A stretch of DNA of 64,000 nucleotides from Pseudomonas resinovorans NBRC 106553 (GCF_000412695.1 NC_021499.1:930001-994000), one strand, 5' to 3'. Counted from the stretch's first letter, positions 47,457 through 58,133 are shown. Made by a program: numbers and translations. The notes: generated by a model from the letters alone, not told the origin.

Positions 47457-49967
47457 ATGCCTGACTCAATCGCTGCCAGCCTGCGTCTGGCGCCCGATGC
47501 GCTGACCCGTCCCTTCGAGCCCCAGCAGTTCAACTTCACCACCACTGACGACCTGGAACCCTTCCGCGGTGTGCTCGGCCAGGAGCGCGCGGTGGAGGCC
47601 CTGCAATTCGGCGTGGCGATGCCGCGCCCCGGCTACAACGTCTATGTGATGGGCGAGCCGGGTACGGGGCGTTTCTCCTTCGTGCAGCGCTACCTGAAAG
47701 CCGAGGGCAAGCGCCTGGAAACCCCGCCGGACTGGGTGTACGTCAACAACTTCGACGAACCCCGCGAACCCCGTGCGCTGCAACTGCCAGCGGGGGAGGC
47801 GAACGACTTCATCAGCGACATCAGCCACCTGGTGGATAACCTGCTGTCCACCTTCCCGGCGGTATTCGAGACGCCCACCTTCCAGCAGAAGAAGAGCGCC
47901 ATCGACCGCGCCTTCAACCAGCGCTACGACCGCGCCCTGGATGTGATCGAGCGACTGGCCCTGGAGAAGGACGTCGCCCTCTACCGCGACAGCGCGAACA
48001 TCGCCTTCACTCCCATGAAGGACGGCAAGGCCCTGGACGAGGCCGACTTCGCCCAGCTGGCGGAGTCCGAGCGCGAGCGCTTCCACGATGACATCGCGGC
48101 CCTGGAAGAGCGCCTCAACGAGGAGCTTTCCAGCCTGCCGCAGTGGAAGCGCGAGTCGAGCAACCAGCTGCGTCATCTCAACGAAGAAACCATTACCCAG
48201 GCCCTGCAGCCGCTGCTCTCGCCGCTGTCGGAGAAGTACGCCGAGAACGCCGGCGCGGTGGCCTACCTGCAGGCCATGCAGGTCAACCTGCTGAAGACGG
48301 TGGTGGACCAGCTGCTCGACGAGAAGCCCGACGCCCAGCGTCGCGAGCTGCTGGAAGAGCAGTACTGCCCCAGCCTGGTGGTGGGACATCACGCCAAAGG
48401 CGGCGCGCCGGTGGTGTTCGAGTCCCACCCCACCTACGACAACCTGTTCGGCCGCATCGAATACGGCACCGACCAGGGCGCCCTCTACACCAGCTACCGG
48501 CAGCTGCGCCCCGGTGCGCTGCACCGCGCCAACAGCGGCTTCCTGGTGCTGGAGGCGGAGAAGCTGCTGAGCGAACCCTTTGTCTGGGACGCCCTGAAGC
48601 GTGCCCTGCATTCGCGCCAGTTGAAGATGGAGTCGCCGCTGGCCGAACTGGGCCGGTTGGCCACCGTGACCCTGACGCCCCAGGTGATCCCCCTGCAGGT
48701 GAAGGTGGTGATCGTCGGCTCGCGCCAGCTCTACTACACGCTGCAGGACCTGGATCCGGACTTCCAGGAGATGTTCCGCGTACTGGTGGACTTCGACGAA
48801 GAGATCGTCCTGACGGACGACAGCCTCGAGCAGTTCGCCCAGTTGCTGAAGACCCGTACCTCTGAAGAGGGCATGGCACCGCTCACCGCCGCCGCCGTGG
48901 CCCGCCTGGCTACCTACAGCGCGCGTCTGGCGGAGCACCAGGGGCGTTTGTCTGCGCGTATCGGCGACCTGTTCCAGCTGGTCAGCGAGGCCGACTTCAT
49001 CCGTCACCTGGCTTCCGATCCGACCACGGATGCCGGCCACATCGACCGTGCCCTGAAGGCAAAGGCCACCCGCACCGGCCGGGTATCGGCGCGCATCCTC
49101 GACGACATGCTGGCGGGCGTCATCCTGATCGACACCGCGGGCGCCGCGGTGGGCAAGTGCAACGGCCTGACCGTACTGGAAGTGGGCGACTCGGCCTTCG
49201 GCGTGCCTGCGCGGATTTCCGCCACCGTCTACCCGGGCAGTTCGGGCATCGTCGACATCGAGCGCGAGGTCAACCTCGGCCAGCCCATCCACTCCAAGGG
49301 CGTGATGATCCTCACCGGCTACCTCGGCAGCCGCTACGCCCAGGAATTCCCGCTGGAAATTTCCGCGAGCATCGCCCTGGAGCAGTCCTACGGTTACGTG
49401 GACGGCGACAGCGCTTCCCTCGGCGAGGCCTGCACGCTGATTTCCGCGCTGTCGCGTACGCCCCTCAAGCAATGCTTCGCCATCACCGGCTCGATCAACC
49501 AGTTCGGTGAAGTGCAGGCGGTGGGTGGTGTCAACGAGAAGATCGAAGGCTTCTTCCGCCTCTGCGAAGCCCGTGGCCTGACCGGCGAGCAAGGGGTGAT
49601 CATCCCCCATGCGAACGTCACCACCCTGATGCTCGACGAGCGCGTGCTGGAGGCGGTGCGCCAGGGCCGCTTCCATGTCTATGCCGTGCGCCAGGCTGAC
49701 GAGGCCCTGAGCCTGCTGGTGGGCGAGCCCGCCGGTGTGCCGGACGACAAGGGCCAGTTCCCCGAGGGCAGCGTCAACGCGCGCGTGGTGGCAAGGCTGC
49801 GGGAAATCGCCGAGATGGGCCTGGAGGAAGAAGAAAAGGCCGGCCCGGCCCAGGAAGTGGTCGAGGCCGTTTCCAAGGCCGCCGCACCGCCCAAGCCCGC
49901 GCGCAAGGGACCGAAGCAGGAGCCCGGCAAGGCCCCGGCCCCGGACAAGACCCAGGGCCCGGCCTGA
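47457..49967 (+). CDS. Lon-family ATP-dependent protease (AAA_32 / LonC-H type)
   Basis: An 836-residue Lon-like protease. The N-terminal AAA part has GEPGTGRFS at 66-74, where the usual Walker A Lys is replaced by Arg. The C-terminal Lon proteolytic domain has catalytic Ser652 (DGDSASLGE) and Lys695 (GGVNEKIEG), 43 apart as in Lon (S679/K722). It lacks the N-terminal Lon substrate-binding domain and resembles E. coli YcbZ and PA4576. The last 60 residues are a Pro/Ala/Lys-rich tail. Proteolysis may be ATP-independent given the changed Walker Lys; this is inference. Confidence 0.92.
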   Translation: MPDSIAASLRLAPDALTRPFEPQQFNFTTTDDLEPFRGVLGQERAVEALQFGVAMPRPGYNVYVMGEPGTGRFSFVQRYLKAEGKRLETPPDWVYVNNFDEPREPRALQLPAGEANDFISDISHLVDNLLSTFPAVFETPTFQQKKSAIDRAFNQRYDRALDVIERLALEKDVALYRDSANIAFTPMKDGKALDEADFAQLAESERERFHDDIAALEERLNEELSSLPQWKRESSNQLRHLNEETITQALQPLLSPLSEKYAENAGAVAYLQAMQVNLLKTVVDQLLDEKPDAQRRELLEEQYCPSLVVGHHAKGGAPVVFESHPTYDNLFGRIEYGTDQGALYTSYRQLRPGALHRANSGFLVLEAEKLLSEPFVWDALKRALHSRQLKMESPLAELGRLATVTLTPQVIPLQVKVVIVGSRQLYYTLQDLDPDFQEMFRVLVDFDEEIVLTDDSLEQFAQLLKTRTSEEGMAPLTAAAVARLATYSARLAEHQGRLSARIGDLFQLVSEADFIRHLASDPTTDAGHIDRALKAKATRTGRVSARILDDMLAGVILIDTAGAAVGKCNGLTVLEVGDSAFGVPARISATVYPGSSGIVDIEREVNLGQPIHSKGVMILTGYLGSRYAQEFPLEISASIALEQSYGYVDGDSASLGEACTLISALSRTPLKQCFAITGSINQFGEVQAVGGVNEKIEGFFRLCEARGLTGEQGVIIPHANVTTLMLDERVLEAVRQGRFHVYAVRQADEALSLLVGEPAGVPDDKGQFPEGSVNARVVARLREIAEMGLEEEEKAGPAQEVVEAVSKAAAPPKPARKGPKQEPGKAPAPDKTQGPA

Positions 49968-50179
49968 GTGTCATTGCGACCGGCAGCCGGGGTTCGGTTC
50001 CCGGTGTGGCTGGTTGGTCATTGAGCGGTAGGGGCGCAGGCGTGCAGCGCTTGCGTCCCGTCGCCTTTCCCTCACCCTGTTCACAGGGTTATCCACAGCT
50101 CGCGGGGATAAGCGTCGACCTTTCGCAGTCGGTAACTCGGGTGTAGGCTGAAAACCAGGCCTCTGCGAGGAAAGCCGCC

Positions 50180-50521
50180 ATGACGCGCAACCTCTGCCTT
50201 ACCCGCCAATGCCTGGGACTGGTGACTCGGATCGAGTGCGTGATCCGTCCGCTGGCGGGAGAGAATGGACTCTGGACGCTGCTCTGCGCAGCGGGAATGT
50301 CGGGGGAACAACCCTCGGCGATCAAAGCCCAGGGCCCATTCCACGGGCCTCTGGTGGCGGAATCGGTGCTCAGCGCGATCGCCGATTGCCTGGCCGAACA
50401 GGGCTACACCGAAGCCTTCGATCCGCCCATCTGGCGTCTGCACCTGCAAGGGGAGTTGCGCCGCATCAACGGCACCCGCTGTCGACACCTCGGCGACTTC
50501 CAGTTCCGTCCCGAAACCTGA
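50180..50521 (+). CDS. Conserved small protein, unknown function
   Basis: A 113-residue soluble protein (starts MTRNLCLTRQCLGLVTRIEC). It contains SGEQPSAIKAQGPFHGPLVAESVLSAIADCLAEQGYTE and ends CRHLGDFQFRPET. I do not recognise a family, but a gene in the same place in P. aeruginosa (PA4575) is likely the ortholog. GAGGAAAG precedes the ATG. It is flanked by 212 and 192 bases of gene-free DNA, so it is probably transcribed alone. Codon use looks like that of its neighbours. Confidence 0.72.
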   Translation: MTRNLCLTRQCLGLVTRIECVIRPLAGENGLWTLLCAAGMSGEQPSAIKAQGPFHGPLVAESVLSAIADCLAEQGYTEAFDPPIWRLHLQGELRRINGTRCRHLGDFQFRPET

Positions 50522-50713
50522 CCGCCTGCAGCTGAACAGCTTTTGAGCAGCCGCTGCGAGCCAGCGGCGCAAGGGCGTCTCGCCGGATGTTCCAGTGCTC
50601 ATGCACAGATTTATCCACAGTGTTTGGGGATATTTCCTCGGCAGTTGCCATTATTTTTCTGTAGGCAAGTCGCCGTTATACTCGCGGCCGGTTTTTATTG
50701 ACTGCGAGAAGCC

Positions 50714-51208
50714 ATGGAACGCTTGCTAGAAAATTCGATGTACGCCGCGCGCTGGCTGCTGGCCCCGATCTATCTGGGCCTGTCCCTGGCCTTGCTGGCG
50801 CTGACCCTGAAGTTCTTCCAGGAGGTGTGGCACATCCTGCCCCATGTGTTCGAGAAGACCGAGGCGGAACTGATCCTGGTGCTGCTCTCGCTGATCGACA
50901 TGTCGCTGGTGGGGGGCCTGCTGGTGATGGTGATGATTTCCGGCTACGAGAACTTCGTGTCCCAGCTGGATATCGACGAAGGCAAGGAGAAGCTGAGCTG
51001 GCTGGGCAAGATGGACTCCGGCTCGCTGAAGATGAAGGTGGCCGCGTCCATCGTGGCGATTTCCTCGATTCACCTGCTGCGGGTGTTCATGGATGCGCCG
51101 AATATCGATAACAGCAAGATCATGTGGTACGTGATCCTGCACATGACCTTCGTTATCTCGGCCTTCGCCATGGGTTACCTGGACAAGATGACCAAGCACG
51201 ATCACTGA
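50714..51208 (+). CDS. UPF0114 family membrane protein (YqhA-like)
   Basis: A 164-residue inner-membrane protein of the UPF0114/TIGR00645 family with four probable helices: 14-36, 53-78, 103-120 and 136-155. The central stretch [28 protein letters not shown] and [23 protein letters not shown] are the family signatures. Length is the norm for the family. Function is unknown; it is widely conserved in proteobacteria. A long-spaced GCGAGAAG serves as ribosome binding site. Confidence 0.93.
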   Translation: MERLLENSMYAARWLLAPIYLGLSLALLALTLKFFQEVWHILPHVFEKTEAELILVLLSLIDMSLVGGLLVMVMISGYENFVSQLDIDEGKEKLSWLGKMDSGSLKMKVAASIVAISSIHLLRVFMDAPNIDNSKIMWYVILHMTFVISAFAMGYLDKMTKHDH

Positions 51209-51331
51209 TCGCCGCTTGTTGCCCTCCGCGCCGCCCGGCCGCTGATAAAGCGGACGGGCGGTTGCGTATTGGTCGCCTGCTTCCGCCCCTGTGCATTAGA
51301 TTTGAGGTGTACAGCGCACGAGGGCGACGCC

Positions 51332-51637
51332 ATGAAATTGCACGACCTCACCAGCCATGCCCGTGCCGGGCACATCGAAGAGCTCAACCTCATTTCCCTT
51401 GAAGGCGGTATCTACCTGCTGGAGGCCCGCATAGACGGGCGTTCCCACTCACTGGACGACGGCCGCGGCCACGCCGTGCACCTGCGCTCGGTGGAGCACG
51501 CCCGGGAAGTGCTGCACGAGTTCCCGGAGCTGCCGTTCCACCTGGTGCACAGCGTGGTGCATGACGAGATGTGCGGCATGGAAGCGGACAGCCGGGATAC
51601 GCTGCGCGTGCCCATGTCCACCCGGACCTCCCACTGA
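51332..51637 (+). CDS. DUF6482-type small protein
   Basis: A 101-residue soluble protein starting MKLHDLTSHARAGHIEELNL and continuing ISLEGGIYLLEARIDGRSHSLDDGRG. It then has RSVEHAREVLHEFPELPFHLVHSVVHDEMCGM. This pattern fits a small Pseudomonas family annotated DUF6482 (PA4573-like); the function is not known. The ATG at 51332 follows GAGGGCGACGCC and removes 21 residues of unsupported N-terminus. fklB begins 88 bases later. Confidence 0.78.
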   Translation: MKLHDLTSHARAGHIEELNLISLEGGIYLLEARIDGRSHSLDDGRGHAVHLRSVEHAREVLHEFPELPFHLVHSVVHDEMCGMEADSRDTLRVPMSTRTSH

Positions 51638-51725
51638 GGCCTCGATAGCCCTGCGGGGCCTGCTCCGGGGTAGGGAAGCTGTGCTAGTCTGGCCGGCCTT
51701 TTTTCCCCTTGAGCGGAGCTCCGCC

Positions 51726-52343
51726 GTGTCCCAACTCGATCTCTCCACCGACGAAACCCGTGTCAGCTACGGTATCGGTCGCCAGCTCGGCGACCAGATC
51801 CGCGACAACCCGCCGCCCGGCGTGAGCCTGGATGCCGTGCTCGCCGGCCTGTCCGATGCCTTCAATGGCGTTGAAAGCCGCGTTGACGGCGCCGCCCTGT
51901 CCGCCAGCTTCCGCGTGATCCGCGAGCGCATGCAGGCCGAAGCCGAGGCGAAGGCCGAGGCCGCCGCTGGCGCGGGTCGCGTGTACCTGGAAGACAACGC
52001 CAAGCGTGACGGCGTGACCGTCCTGCCGTCCGGCCTGCAGTACGAAGTGCTGGTGGCGGGCGAGGGCGCCAAGCCGTCGGCTGAAGACACCGTGCGTACC
52101 CACTACCACGGCACTCTGATCGACGGCACTGTGTTCGACAGCTCCTACGATCGCGGCCAGCCGGCCGAGTTCCCGGTGGGCGGTGTGATCGCCGGCTGGG
52201 TCGAGGCCCTGCAACTGATGAACGCCGGCAGCAAGTGGCGCCTGCATGTGCCGAGCGAGCTGGCCTATGGCGCCCAGGGCGTTGGCAGCATCCCGCCGCA
52301 CAGCGTGCTGGTGTTCGACGTCGAGCTCCTGGAAATCCTCTGA
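51726..52343 (+). CDS. fklB: FKBP-type peptidyl-prolyl cis-trans isomerase FklB
   Basis: A 205-residue FKBP with an N-terminal dimerisation domain (LSTDETRVSYGIGRQLGDQI) and a C-terminal FKBP domain (VRTHYHGTLIDGTVFDSSY, FPVGGVIAGWVEAL, SELAYGAQGVGSIPPHSVLVFDVELLEIL). No signal peptide is present, so this is the cytoplasmic FklB rather than FkpA. The start is GTG at 51726, which gives the family N-terminus (MSQLDLSTDE) and the same length as the P. aeruginosa protein; GAGCGGAG lies upstream. Confidence 0.95.
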   Translation: MSQLDLSTDETRVSYGIGRQLGDQIRDNPPPGVSLDAVLAGLSDAFNGVESRVDGAALSASFRVIRERMQAEAEAKAEAAAGAGRVYLEDNAKRDGVTVLPSGLQYEVLVAGEGAKPSAEDTVRTHYHGTLIDGTVFDSSYDRGQPAEFPVGGVIAGWVEALQLMNAGSKWRLHVPSELAYGAQGVGSIPPHSVLVFDVELLEIL

Positions 52344-52485
52344 TTCCGGAGTCGATCCCGGGCGTGCCTTCCCTGGCCCGCCCGGGAACCAGCGAGGGCG
52401 CTCTTGCCCTCGCTGCAAGGCGGGCGCCCGGGCGCCGACCTTGCGGATGACGCGTCCTGGCGTCACCCAGAATCCCCCTTTTCCG

Positions 52486-52728
52486 TCAGTGCACCTCACC
52501 GTGGGGCCGTAGCGCCCTGGCGTAGCAGAACAGGAAGAGGTTTCGCACCAGCTCCTTGAGCACCACCGGCTCGCTGGAATTCAGGCCGGCGAGGTCGAGG
52601 TCGCCCTGGTCGCGCAGTTCGTCGAGGGCTTCCTCTTCCAGCACGGCGCAGACCTCACCGGTTTCCCGGTGGAGTATCCGCAGGTAGGGGTGGGGGCGAT
52701 CCAGCCAGGCATCGATCAGGTAGGTCAT
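52486..52728 (-). CDS. Small protein with Fur-box promoter, unknown function (PA4570-like)
   Basis: An 80-residue soluble protein, MTYLIDAWLDRPHPYLRILHR then ETGEVCAVLEEEALDELRDQGDLDLAGLN and a C-terminal helix VLKELVRNLFLFCYARALR. I recognise it only as the likely ortholog of PA4570. AGGAGATG precedes the ATG. A Fur-type site lies just upstream (52753-52771), so it should be induced by iron limitation. It is monocistronic, between fklB (convergent) and the ispB terminator. Function unknown. Confidence 0.8.
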   Translation of the reverse strand: MTYLIDAWLDRPHPYLRILHRETGEVCAVLEEEALDELRDQGDLDLAGLNSSEPVVLKELVRNLFLFCYARALRPHGEVH

Positions 52729-52752
52729 GGCTCATCTCCTTGAGAAGCATGA

Positions 52753-52771
52753 GATGAGAATAATTCCTATT
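52753..52771. promoter_or_regulatory. Fur box
   Basis: GATGAGAATAATTCCTATT matches 15 of 19 positions of the form AATGAGAATAATTATCATT, and TATTATC continues the symmetry to 52774. It is 25 bases before the ATG of the 80-residue gene, where it would cover the promoter. The AT-rich patch contrasts with the surrounding GC-rich DNA. Confidence 0.72.
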
Positions 52772-52813
52772 ATCAAAATAGCAAGTGCCAATTGGCGCCT
52801 TTCGTCGAGGCAG

Positions 52814-52838
52814 AAAAAAGCCCGTCCTGGGACGGGCT
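52814..52838 (-). terminator. Intrinsic terminator of ispB
   Basis: Stem AGCCCGTC / GACGGGCT (52819-52826 with 52831-52838), loop CTGG, followed on the minus strand by a T-run. It is 19 bases past the ispB stop. Confidence 0.87.
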
Positions 52839-52856
52839 CTTTCGAAGGCTCGTAAC

Positions 52857-53825
52857 TCAGTGGGTTCGCGCGACGGCGAACTCGGTGAGTTCGATCAGGG
52901 CGTCGCGGTAGACACTGGGCGGCAGGCTGTCCAGGCAGGCGATGGCGCGGGCGGCGTAGTCACGGGCCAGGTTTGCGGTGTAGTCCAGGGCACCGGCCGC
53001 TTCCACGGCGGCGCGGATGCCTTCCAGGTCCTGGCTGCCGCCTTGCTGGATGGCCTTGCGCACCAGGCTGGCCTGCTCCGGGGTGCCGTCGCGCATGGTG
53101 GCGATCAGCGGCAGCGTGGGCTTGCCTTCGGCGAGGTCGTCGCCGACGTTCTTGCCGAGGGTGGCGGCGTCGCCGCGGTAGTCCAGCAGGTCGTCCACCA
53201 ACTGGAAGGCGATACCCAGGGCGTCGCCGAACTGGCGCAGCGCTTCGCACTGCTCGGCGCTGGCGCCGGCCAGTACCGCGGCACTGTGGGTGGAGGCTTC
53301 GAAGAGCATCGCGGTCTTGCCGCGGATGACTTCCATGTAGGTTTCTTCGGTGGTGCTGGCGTCGCGGATCTTCGACAGCTGCAGCACTTCGCCTTCGGCG
53401 ATGACCCGGGTGGCCTGGGAGATGATGCGCATCACCGGCATGGAGCCGAGTTCCACCATCATTTCGAAGGAGCGGGCATAGAGGAAGTCGCCCACCAGCA
53501 CGCTGGGCGCGTTGCCCCACAGTGCGTTGGCGGTGGAACGGCCGCGGCGCAGGCCGGAGGCGTCCACCACGTCATCGTGGAGCAGGGTGGAGGTGTGCAG
53601 GAACTCGATAGTGGCGGCCAGGAGGCGCAGCTGGTCACCGCCGAAACCCAGGGCGTTGCCGCCGAGCAGTACCAGCAGCGGGCGCAGGCGCTTGCCGCCG
53701 GCGGACACTATGTAGTCGCCGATTTTCTCCACCAGGGGAACGCGGGAGGTGAGTTGCCGACGGATGATGTCGTCGACTGCGGTAAAATCGTCCGCCACCA
53801 CGCGGTAGAAAGCCTGGGGTTGCAT
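52857..53825 (-). CDS. ispB: Octaprenyl diphosphate synthase
   Basis: A 322-residue trans-prenyltransferase that makes the polyprenyl side chain of ubiquinone (usually C45 in Pseudomonas, so solanesyl diphosphate is possible). The two Asp-rich motifs are LLHDDVVD and QLVDDLLDYRGD, both intact, plus GGKRLRPLL near residue 43. Length matches E. coli IspB (323). It is divergent from rplU, as in most gammaproteobacteria. The chain length of the product cannot be read confidently from sequence. Confidence 0.96.
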   Translation of the reverse strand: MQPQAFYRVVADDFTAVDDIIRRQLTSRVPLVEKIGDYIVSAGGKRLRPLLVLLGGNALGFGGDQLRLLAATIEFLHTSTLLHDDVVDASGLRRGRSTANALWGNAPSVLVGDFLYARSFEMMVELGSMPVMRIISQATRVIAEGEVLQLSKIRDASTTEETYMEVIRGKTAMLFEASTHSAAVLAGASAEQCEALRQFGDALGIAFQLVDDLLDYRGDAATLGKNVGDDLAEGKPTLPLIATMRDGTPEQASLVRKAIQQGGSQDLEGIRAAVEAAGALDYTANLARDYAARAIACLDSLPPSVYRDALIELTEFAVARTH

Positions 53826-53904
53826 CTGCGAGATGTGCTCCTTTGAGGTTGCGCGGCATGCTAGGGGGCGGGGTAGGGGCTGTCAAGGCGAGCGCTGGCG
53901 GTGC

Positions 53905-53933
53905 TTGCGCGGCAATCGCGGCTTGCGTACAAT
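53905..53933 (+). promoter_or_regulatory. Predicted sigma70 promoter of rplU-rpmA
   Basis: TTGCGC (53905-53910), a 17-base spacer, and TACAAT (53928-53933; five of six to TATAAT). It lies about 135 bases before rplU, leaving a leader of about 125 bases in which no known L21 leader structure could be confirmed by eye. Confidence 0.6.
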
Positions 53934-54068
53934 CGCGGCCCCTGAACTTCCTTGGGCATTTTCCTGCCTTACGCAATTGCACTGGTGCCAGTTCCGGCCC
54001 ATGCAGCCATGCCGACCGATACCTCTATTTATAAAGCGTCGGGTGAGCAGGTTTAACGGAGAAAATCC

Positions 54069-54380
54069 ATGTACGCAGTTATCGTTACCGGCGGCAAGCA
54101 ATACAAAGTCGCTGAAGGTGAATTCCTGAAGATCGAGAAGCTCGAAGTCGCCACCGGCGAATCCGTGACTTTCGATCGCGTCCTGCTGATCGGCAATGGC
54201 GAAGACGTGAAAATCGGTGCTCCGGTTGTAGATGGCGCCAAAGTAGTCGCTGAAGTGGTCTCCCAAGGCCGTCACGACAAAGTGCGCATCATCAAGTTCC
54301 GCCGTCGTAAGCACCACATGAAGCGCCAGGGCCACCGCCAGTGGTTCACTGAAATCAAAATCACCGGCATCCAGGCCTAA
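54069..54380 (+). CDS. rplU: 50S ribosomal protein L21
   Basis: A 103-residue L21 of the large ribosomal subunit, bound to 23S rRNA. It begins [20 protein letters not shown] and contains [21 protein letters not shown], the L21 signature. Length is as in E. coli (103). GGAG lies at good spacing before the ATG. rpmA follows 24 bases later with its own GGAGG, so the two form an operon. Confidence 0.98.
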   Translation: MYAVIVTGGKQYKVAEGEFLKIEKLEVATGESVTFDRVLLIGNGEDVKIGAPVVDGAKVVAEVVSQGRHDKVRIIKFRRRKHHMKRQGHRQWFTEIKITGIQA

Positions 54381-54404
54381 TTTCCTTTTTGGAGGATTTG
54401 ACTC

Positions 54405-54662
54405 ATGGCACACAAAAAAGCTGGCGGTTCTACCCGCAACGGCCGCGACTCAGAAAGTAAACGCCTTGGCGTGAAGCTGTACGGCGGCCAGGTTGTCAAA
54501 GCTGGCAACATCATCGTGCGTCAGCGCGGCACCAAGTTCCACGCCGGCGTCGGTGTAGGCCTGGGCAAGGATCACACTCTGTTCGCGAAAGTGAATGGCG
54601 TGATCAAGTTCGAGGTCAAAGGTGCTTTCGGTCGCAAGTACGTAAGCATCGTCGCTGCCTAA
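54405..54662 (+). CDS. rpmA: 50S ribosomal protein L27
   Basis: An 85-residue L27, whose N-terminus reaches the peptidyl-transferase centre. It starts [20 protein letters not shown] and continues LGVKLYGGQ, the L27 hallmark, without the extra propeptide seen in Firmicutes. GGAGG precedes the ATG. A strong terminator follows 16 bases after the stop, so obg, the next gene, must partly depend on its own promoter. Confidence 0.98.
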   Translation: MAHKKAGGSTRNGRDSESKRLGVKLYGGQVVKAGNIIVRQRGTKFHAGVGVGLGKDHTLFAKVNGVIKFEVKGAFGRKYVSIVAA

Positions 54663-54670
54663 TCAGGTAA

Positions 54671-56020
<1,350 letters not shown>

Positions 56021-56100
56021 TCCTGGCACCGCCCGGTGCTGTGGGATGTTCGCATGGCCGCGCGCCTTGCCGCGCGGCCTTCTAGCTAAGGTTGGACGAT

Positions 56101-57219
56101 ATGCGGGACAAGGTGACTGGCGCGCAGCGCTGGGTGGTGAAGATCGGTAGTGCCTTGCTGACGGCCGATGGTCGCGGCTTGGATCGCTCGGCCATGGCGG
56201 TGTGGGTCGAGCAGATGGTCGCCCTGCGCGATGCGGGCGTCGAGCTGGTGCTGGTGTCCTCCGGTGCCGTCGCGGCTGGCATGAGTCGCCTGGGTTGGCA
56301 AAGCCGCCCAAGCGCCGTGCATGAGTTGCAGGCCGCCGCCGCGGTGGGGCAGATGGGCTTGGTGCAGGCCTGGGAATCCAGCTTTGCCGAGCTCGGCCGC
56401 CATACCGCACAGATCCTCCTGACCCACGATGACCTTTCCGATCGCAAGCGCTACCTGAACGCCCGCAGCACCCTGCGGACGCTGGTGGAGCTGGGTGCGA
56501 TCCCGGTGATCAACGAAAACGACACTGTGGTCACCGACGAGATCCGTTTCGGCGACAACGACACCCTGGCCGCCCTGGTGGCGAACCTGGTGGAAGCCGA
56601 TCTGCTGGTGATCCTGACCGATCGCGATGGCATGTTCGATGCCGATCCGCGCCACAACCCTGATGCCCAGCTGATTTTCGAAGCCCGTGCGGATGATCCC
56701 GCGCTGGATGCCGTGGCCGGTGGCACCGGTGGTGCCCTGGGGCGCGGCGGCATGCAGACGAAGCTGCGTGCGGCGCGTCTGGCGGCCCGTTCCGGCGCTC
56801 ATACGGTGATAGTTGGCGGGCGCATCGAACGTGTGCTGGATCGCCTCAAGGCGGGCGAGCGCCTGGGTACCTTGCTGGCGCCCGAGCGCGGCATGCTGGC
56901 GGCGCGCAAGCAGTGGCTGGCTGGCCATCTGCAGACCCGCGGCGCTCTGGTGCTGGACGCGGGGGCGGTGAAAGCGCTGCGCGAGGATCGCAAGAGCCTG
57001 TTGCCGGTGGGCGTGAAGGCTGTTCAGGGCAGCTTCCGTCGCGGCGAAATGGTGGTGTGCGTTGGGCAGGATGGCGCGGAAATCGCCCGTGGCCTGGCCA
57101 ACTACAGTGCCTTGGAGGCACAGAAGATCATCGGTCAGTCTTCCGACCTCATCGAGAAGCTGCTGGGCTATGTCGACGAGCCGGAGTTGGTGCATCGGGA
57201 CAACCTGGTCCTGGTCTGA
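56101..57219 (+). CDS. proB: Glutamate 5-kinase
   Basis: A 372-residue enzyme catalysing the first step of proline synthesis, ATP phosphorylation of glutamate. The amino-acid kinase domain ([41 protein letters not shown]) is followed by a C-terminal PUA domain from about residue 278. Length is the normal gammaproteobacterial one. The ATG at 56101 ([10 protein letters not shown]) agrees with family starts; a TTG nine bases earlier is also in frame. creA follows 14 bases later. Confidence 0.97.
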   Translation: MRDKVTGAQRWVVKIGSALLTADGRGLDRSAMAVWVEQMVALRDAGVELVLVSSGAVAAGMSRLGWQSRPSAVHELQAAAAVGQMGLVQAWESSFAELGRHTAQILLTHDDLSDRKRYLNARSTLRTLVELGAIPVINENDTVVTDEIRFGDNDTLAALVANLVEADLLVILTDRDGMFDADPRHNPDAQLIFEARADDPALDAVAGGTGGALGRGGMQTKLRAARLAARSGAHTVIVGGRIERVLDRLKAGERLGTLLAPERGMLAARKQWLAGHLQTRGALVLDAGAVKALREDRKSLLPVGVKAVQGSFRRGEMVVCVGQDGAEIARGLANYSALEAQKIIGQSSDLIEKLLGYVDEPELVHRDNLVLV

Positions 57220-57233
57220 GCGGAGGGGCGGGA

Positions 57234-57698
57234 ATGCGATTGATCAAGGGAATGGCGGCGCTCCTGCTGGCAGCGTCGCTGCCGGTGGCGGCCGAGGAGA
57301 TCGGTACCGTCTCCACCGTATTCAAGTGGGTGGGGCCGAACGACAAGATCGTGGTCGAGGCCTTCGATGATCCCCGCGTGGAAGGGGTGACTTGCTACCT
57401 GTCCCGAGCCAAGACCGGTGGCGTGAAGGGTGGCCTTGGGCTGGCCGAGGATCGTGCCGAGGCGTCCATCGCCTGCCGTCAGGTGGGCCCTATCCGCTTC
57501 GATGGCGAGCTCAAGGATGGCGAGGAGGTTTTCAAGGAGCGCACGTCGCTGGTGTTCAAGACCATGCAGGTGGTGCGTTTCTTCGACCGCAAGCGCAACA
57601 CCCTGGTGTACCTGGTCTATAGCGATCGCGTGATCGAGGGCAGTCCGCAGAACGCGGTGACCGCCATCCCTATCCTGCCCTGGCCGACCAAGCCCTGA
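57234..57698 (+). CDS. creA: CreA family exported protein
   Basis: A 154-residue CreA-like protein. The signal peptide [20 protein letters not shown] is followed by [27 protein letters not shown] and [13 protein letters not shown], typical of the family; its function is unknown. The two Cys (in GVTCYL and SIACRQ) could form a disulfide in the periplasm. The ATG at 57234 follows GGAGGGGCGGGA. It ends the obg-proB-creA group and is followed by a terminator. Confidence 0.93.
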   Translation: MRLIKGMAALLLAASLPVAAEEIGTVSTVFKWVGPNDKIVVEAFDDPRVEGVTCYLSRAKTGGVKGGLGLAEDRAEASIACRQVGPIRFDGELKDGEEVFKERTSLVFKTMQVVRFFDRKRNTLVYLVYSDRVIEGSPQNAVTAIPILPWPTKP

Positions 57699-57715
57699 GC
57701 TGGTTCTGAGTCAGC

Positions 57716-57744
57716 AAAAAGCCCGGGAGTCCCGGGCTTTTTTG
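57716..57744 (+). terminator. Intrinsic terminator of creA
   Basis: Stem AAGCCCGGG / CCCGGGCTT with loop AGT, followed by a T-run. It sits 17 bases after the creA stop, back-to-back with the rpsT terminator. Confidence 0.92.
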
Positions 57745-57767
57745 TGTGCTGCATTTCATGCAGGCAA

Positions 57768-57794
57768 TAAAAAACCGGCCAGAAGGCCGGTTTT
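57768..57794 (-). terminator. Intrinsic terminator of rpsT
   Basis: Stem AAAACCGGCC / GGCCGGTTTT (57771-57780 with 57785-57794), loop AGAA, followed on the minus strand by TTTTTT-type sequence. It is 16 bases past the rpsT stop. Confidence 0.9.
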
Positions 57795-57810
57795 TCGCAA
57801 GAACTCAAGC

Positions 57811-58086
57811 TTAGGCAGCAGCTTGACCGAGCGCCTTGATGTGGGCGTTCAGGCGGCTCTTGTGACGAGCGGCTTTGTTCTTGTGGATGATGCCTTTGTC
57901 GGCCATGCGGTCGATCACCGGTACAGCGGCGGTGAAAGCGGCTTGAGCCTTGGGCAGGTCCTTGGCGTCGAGAGCCTTGACCACGTTCTTGATGTAGGTA
58001 CGTACCATGGAGCGCAGGCTGGCGTTATGGCTACGACGCTTCTCAGCCTGTTTGGCGCGTTTTTTGGCAGAAGGTGTATTGGCCAC
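57811..58086 (-). CDS. rpsT: 30S ribosomal protein S20
   Basis: A 91-residue S20. It begins [20 protein letters not shown] after the start and ends [17 protein letters not shown], the typical basic helical bundle. The start is GTG at 58086: GAGGAG lies seven bases before it and the N-terminus then equals other Pseudomonas S20 proteins. A TTG two codons earlier is less well placed. Autoregulated translation with a rare start codon is known for S20 in E. coli. Confidence 0.96.
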   Translation of the reverse strand: MANTPSAKKRAKQAEKRRSHNASLRSMVRTYIKNVVKALDAKDLPKAQAAFTAAVPVIDRMADKGIIHKNKAARHKSRLNAHIKALGQAAA

Positions 58087-58133
58087 CGTCAAGCTCCTCG
58101 AATCTGGGGAATTGAATCAAATTAAGGCCGCGA

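Noticed and set aside
53934..54068. Known L21 leader RNA or other structured leader before rplU
   Set aside because: No conserved structure could be confirmed by eye; a covariance-model search would be needed.
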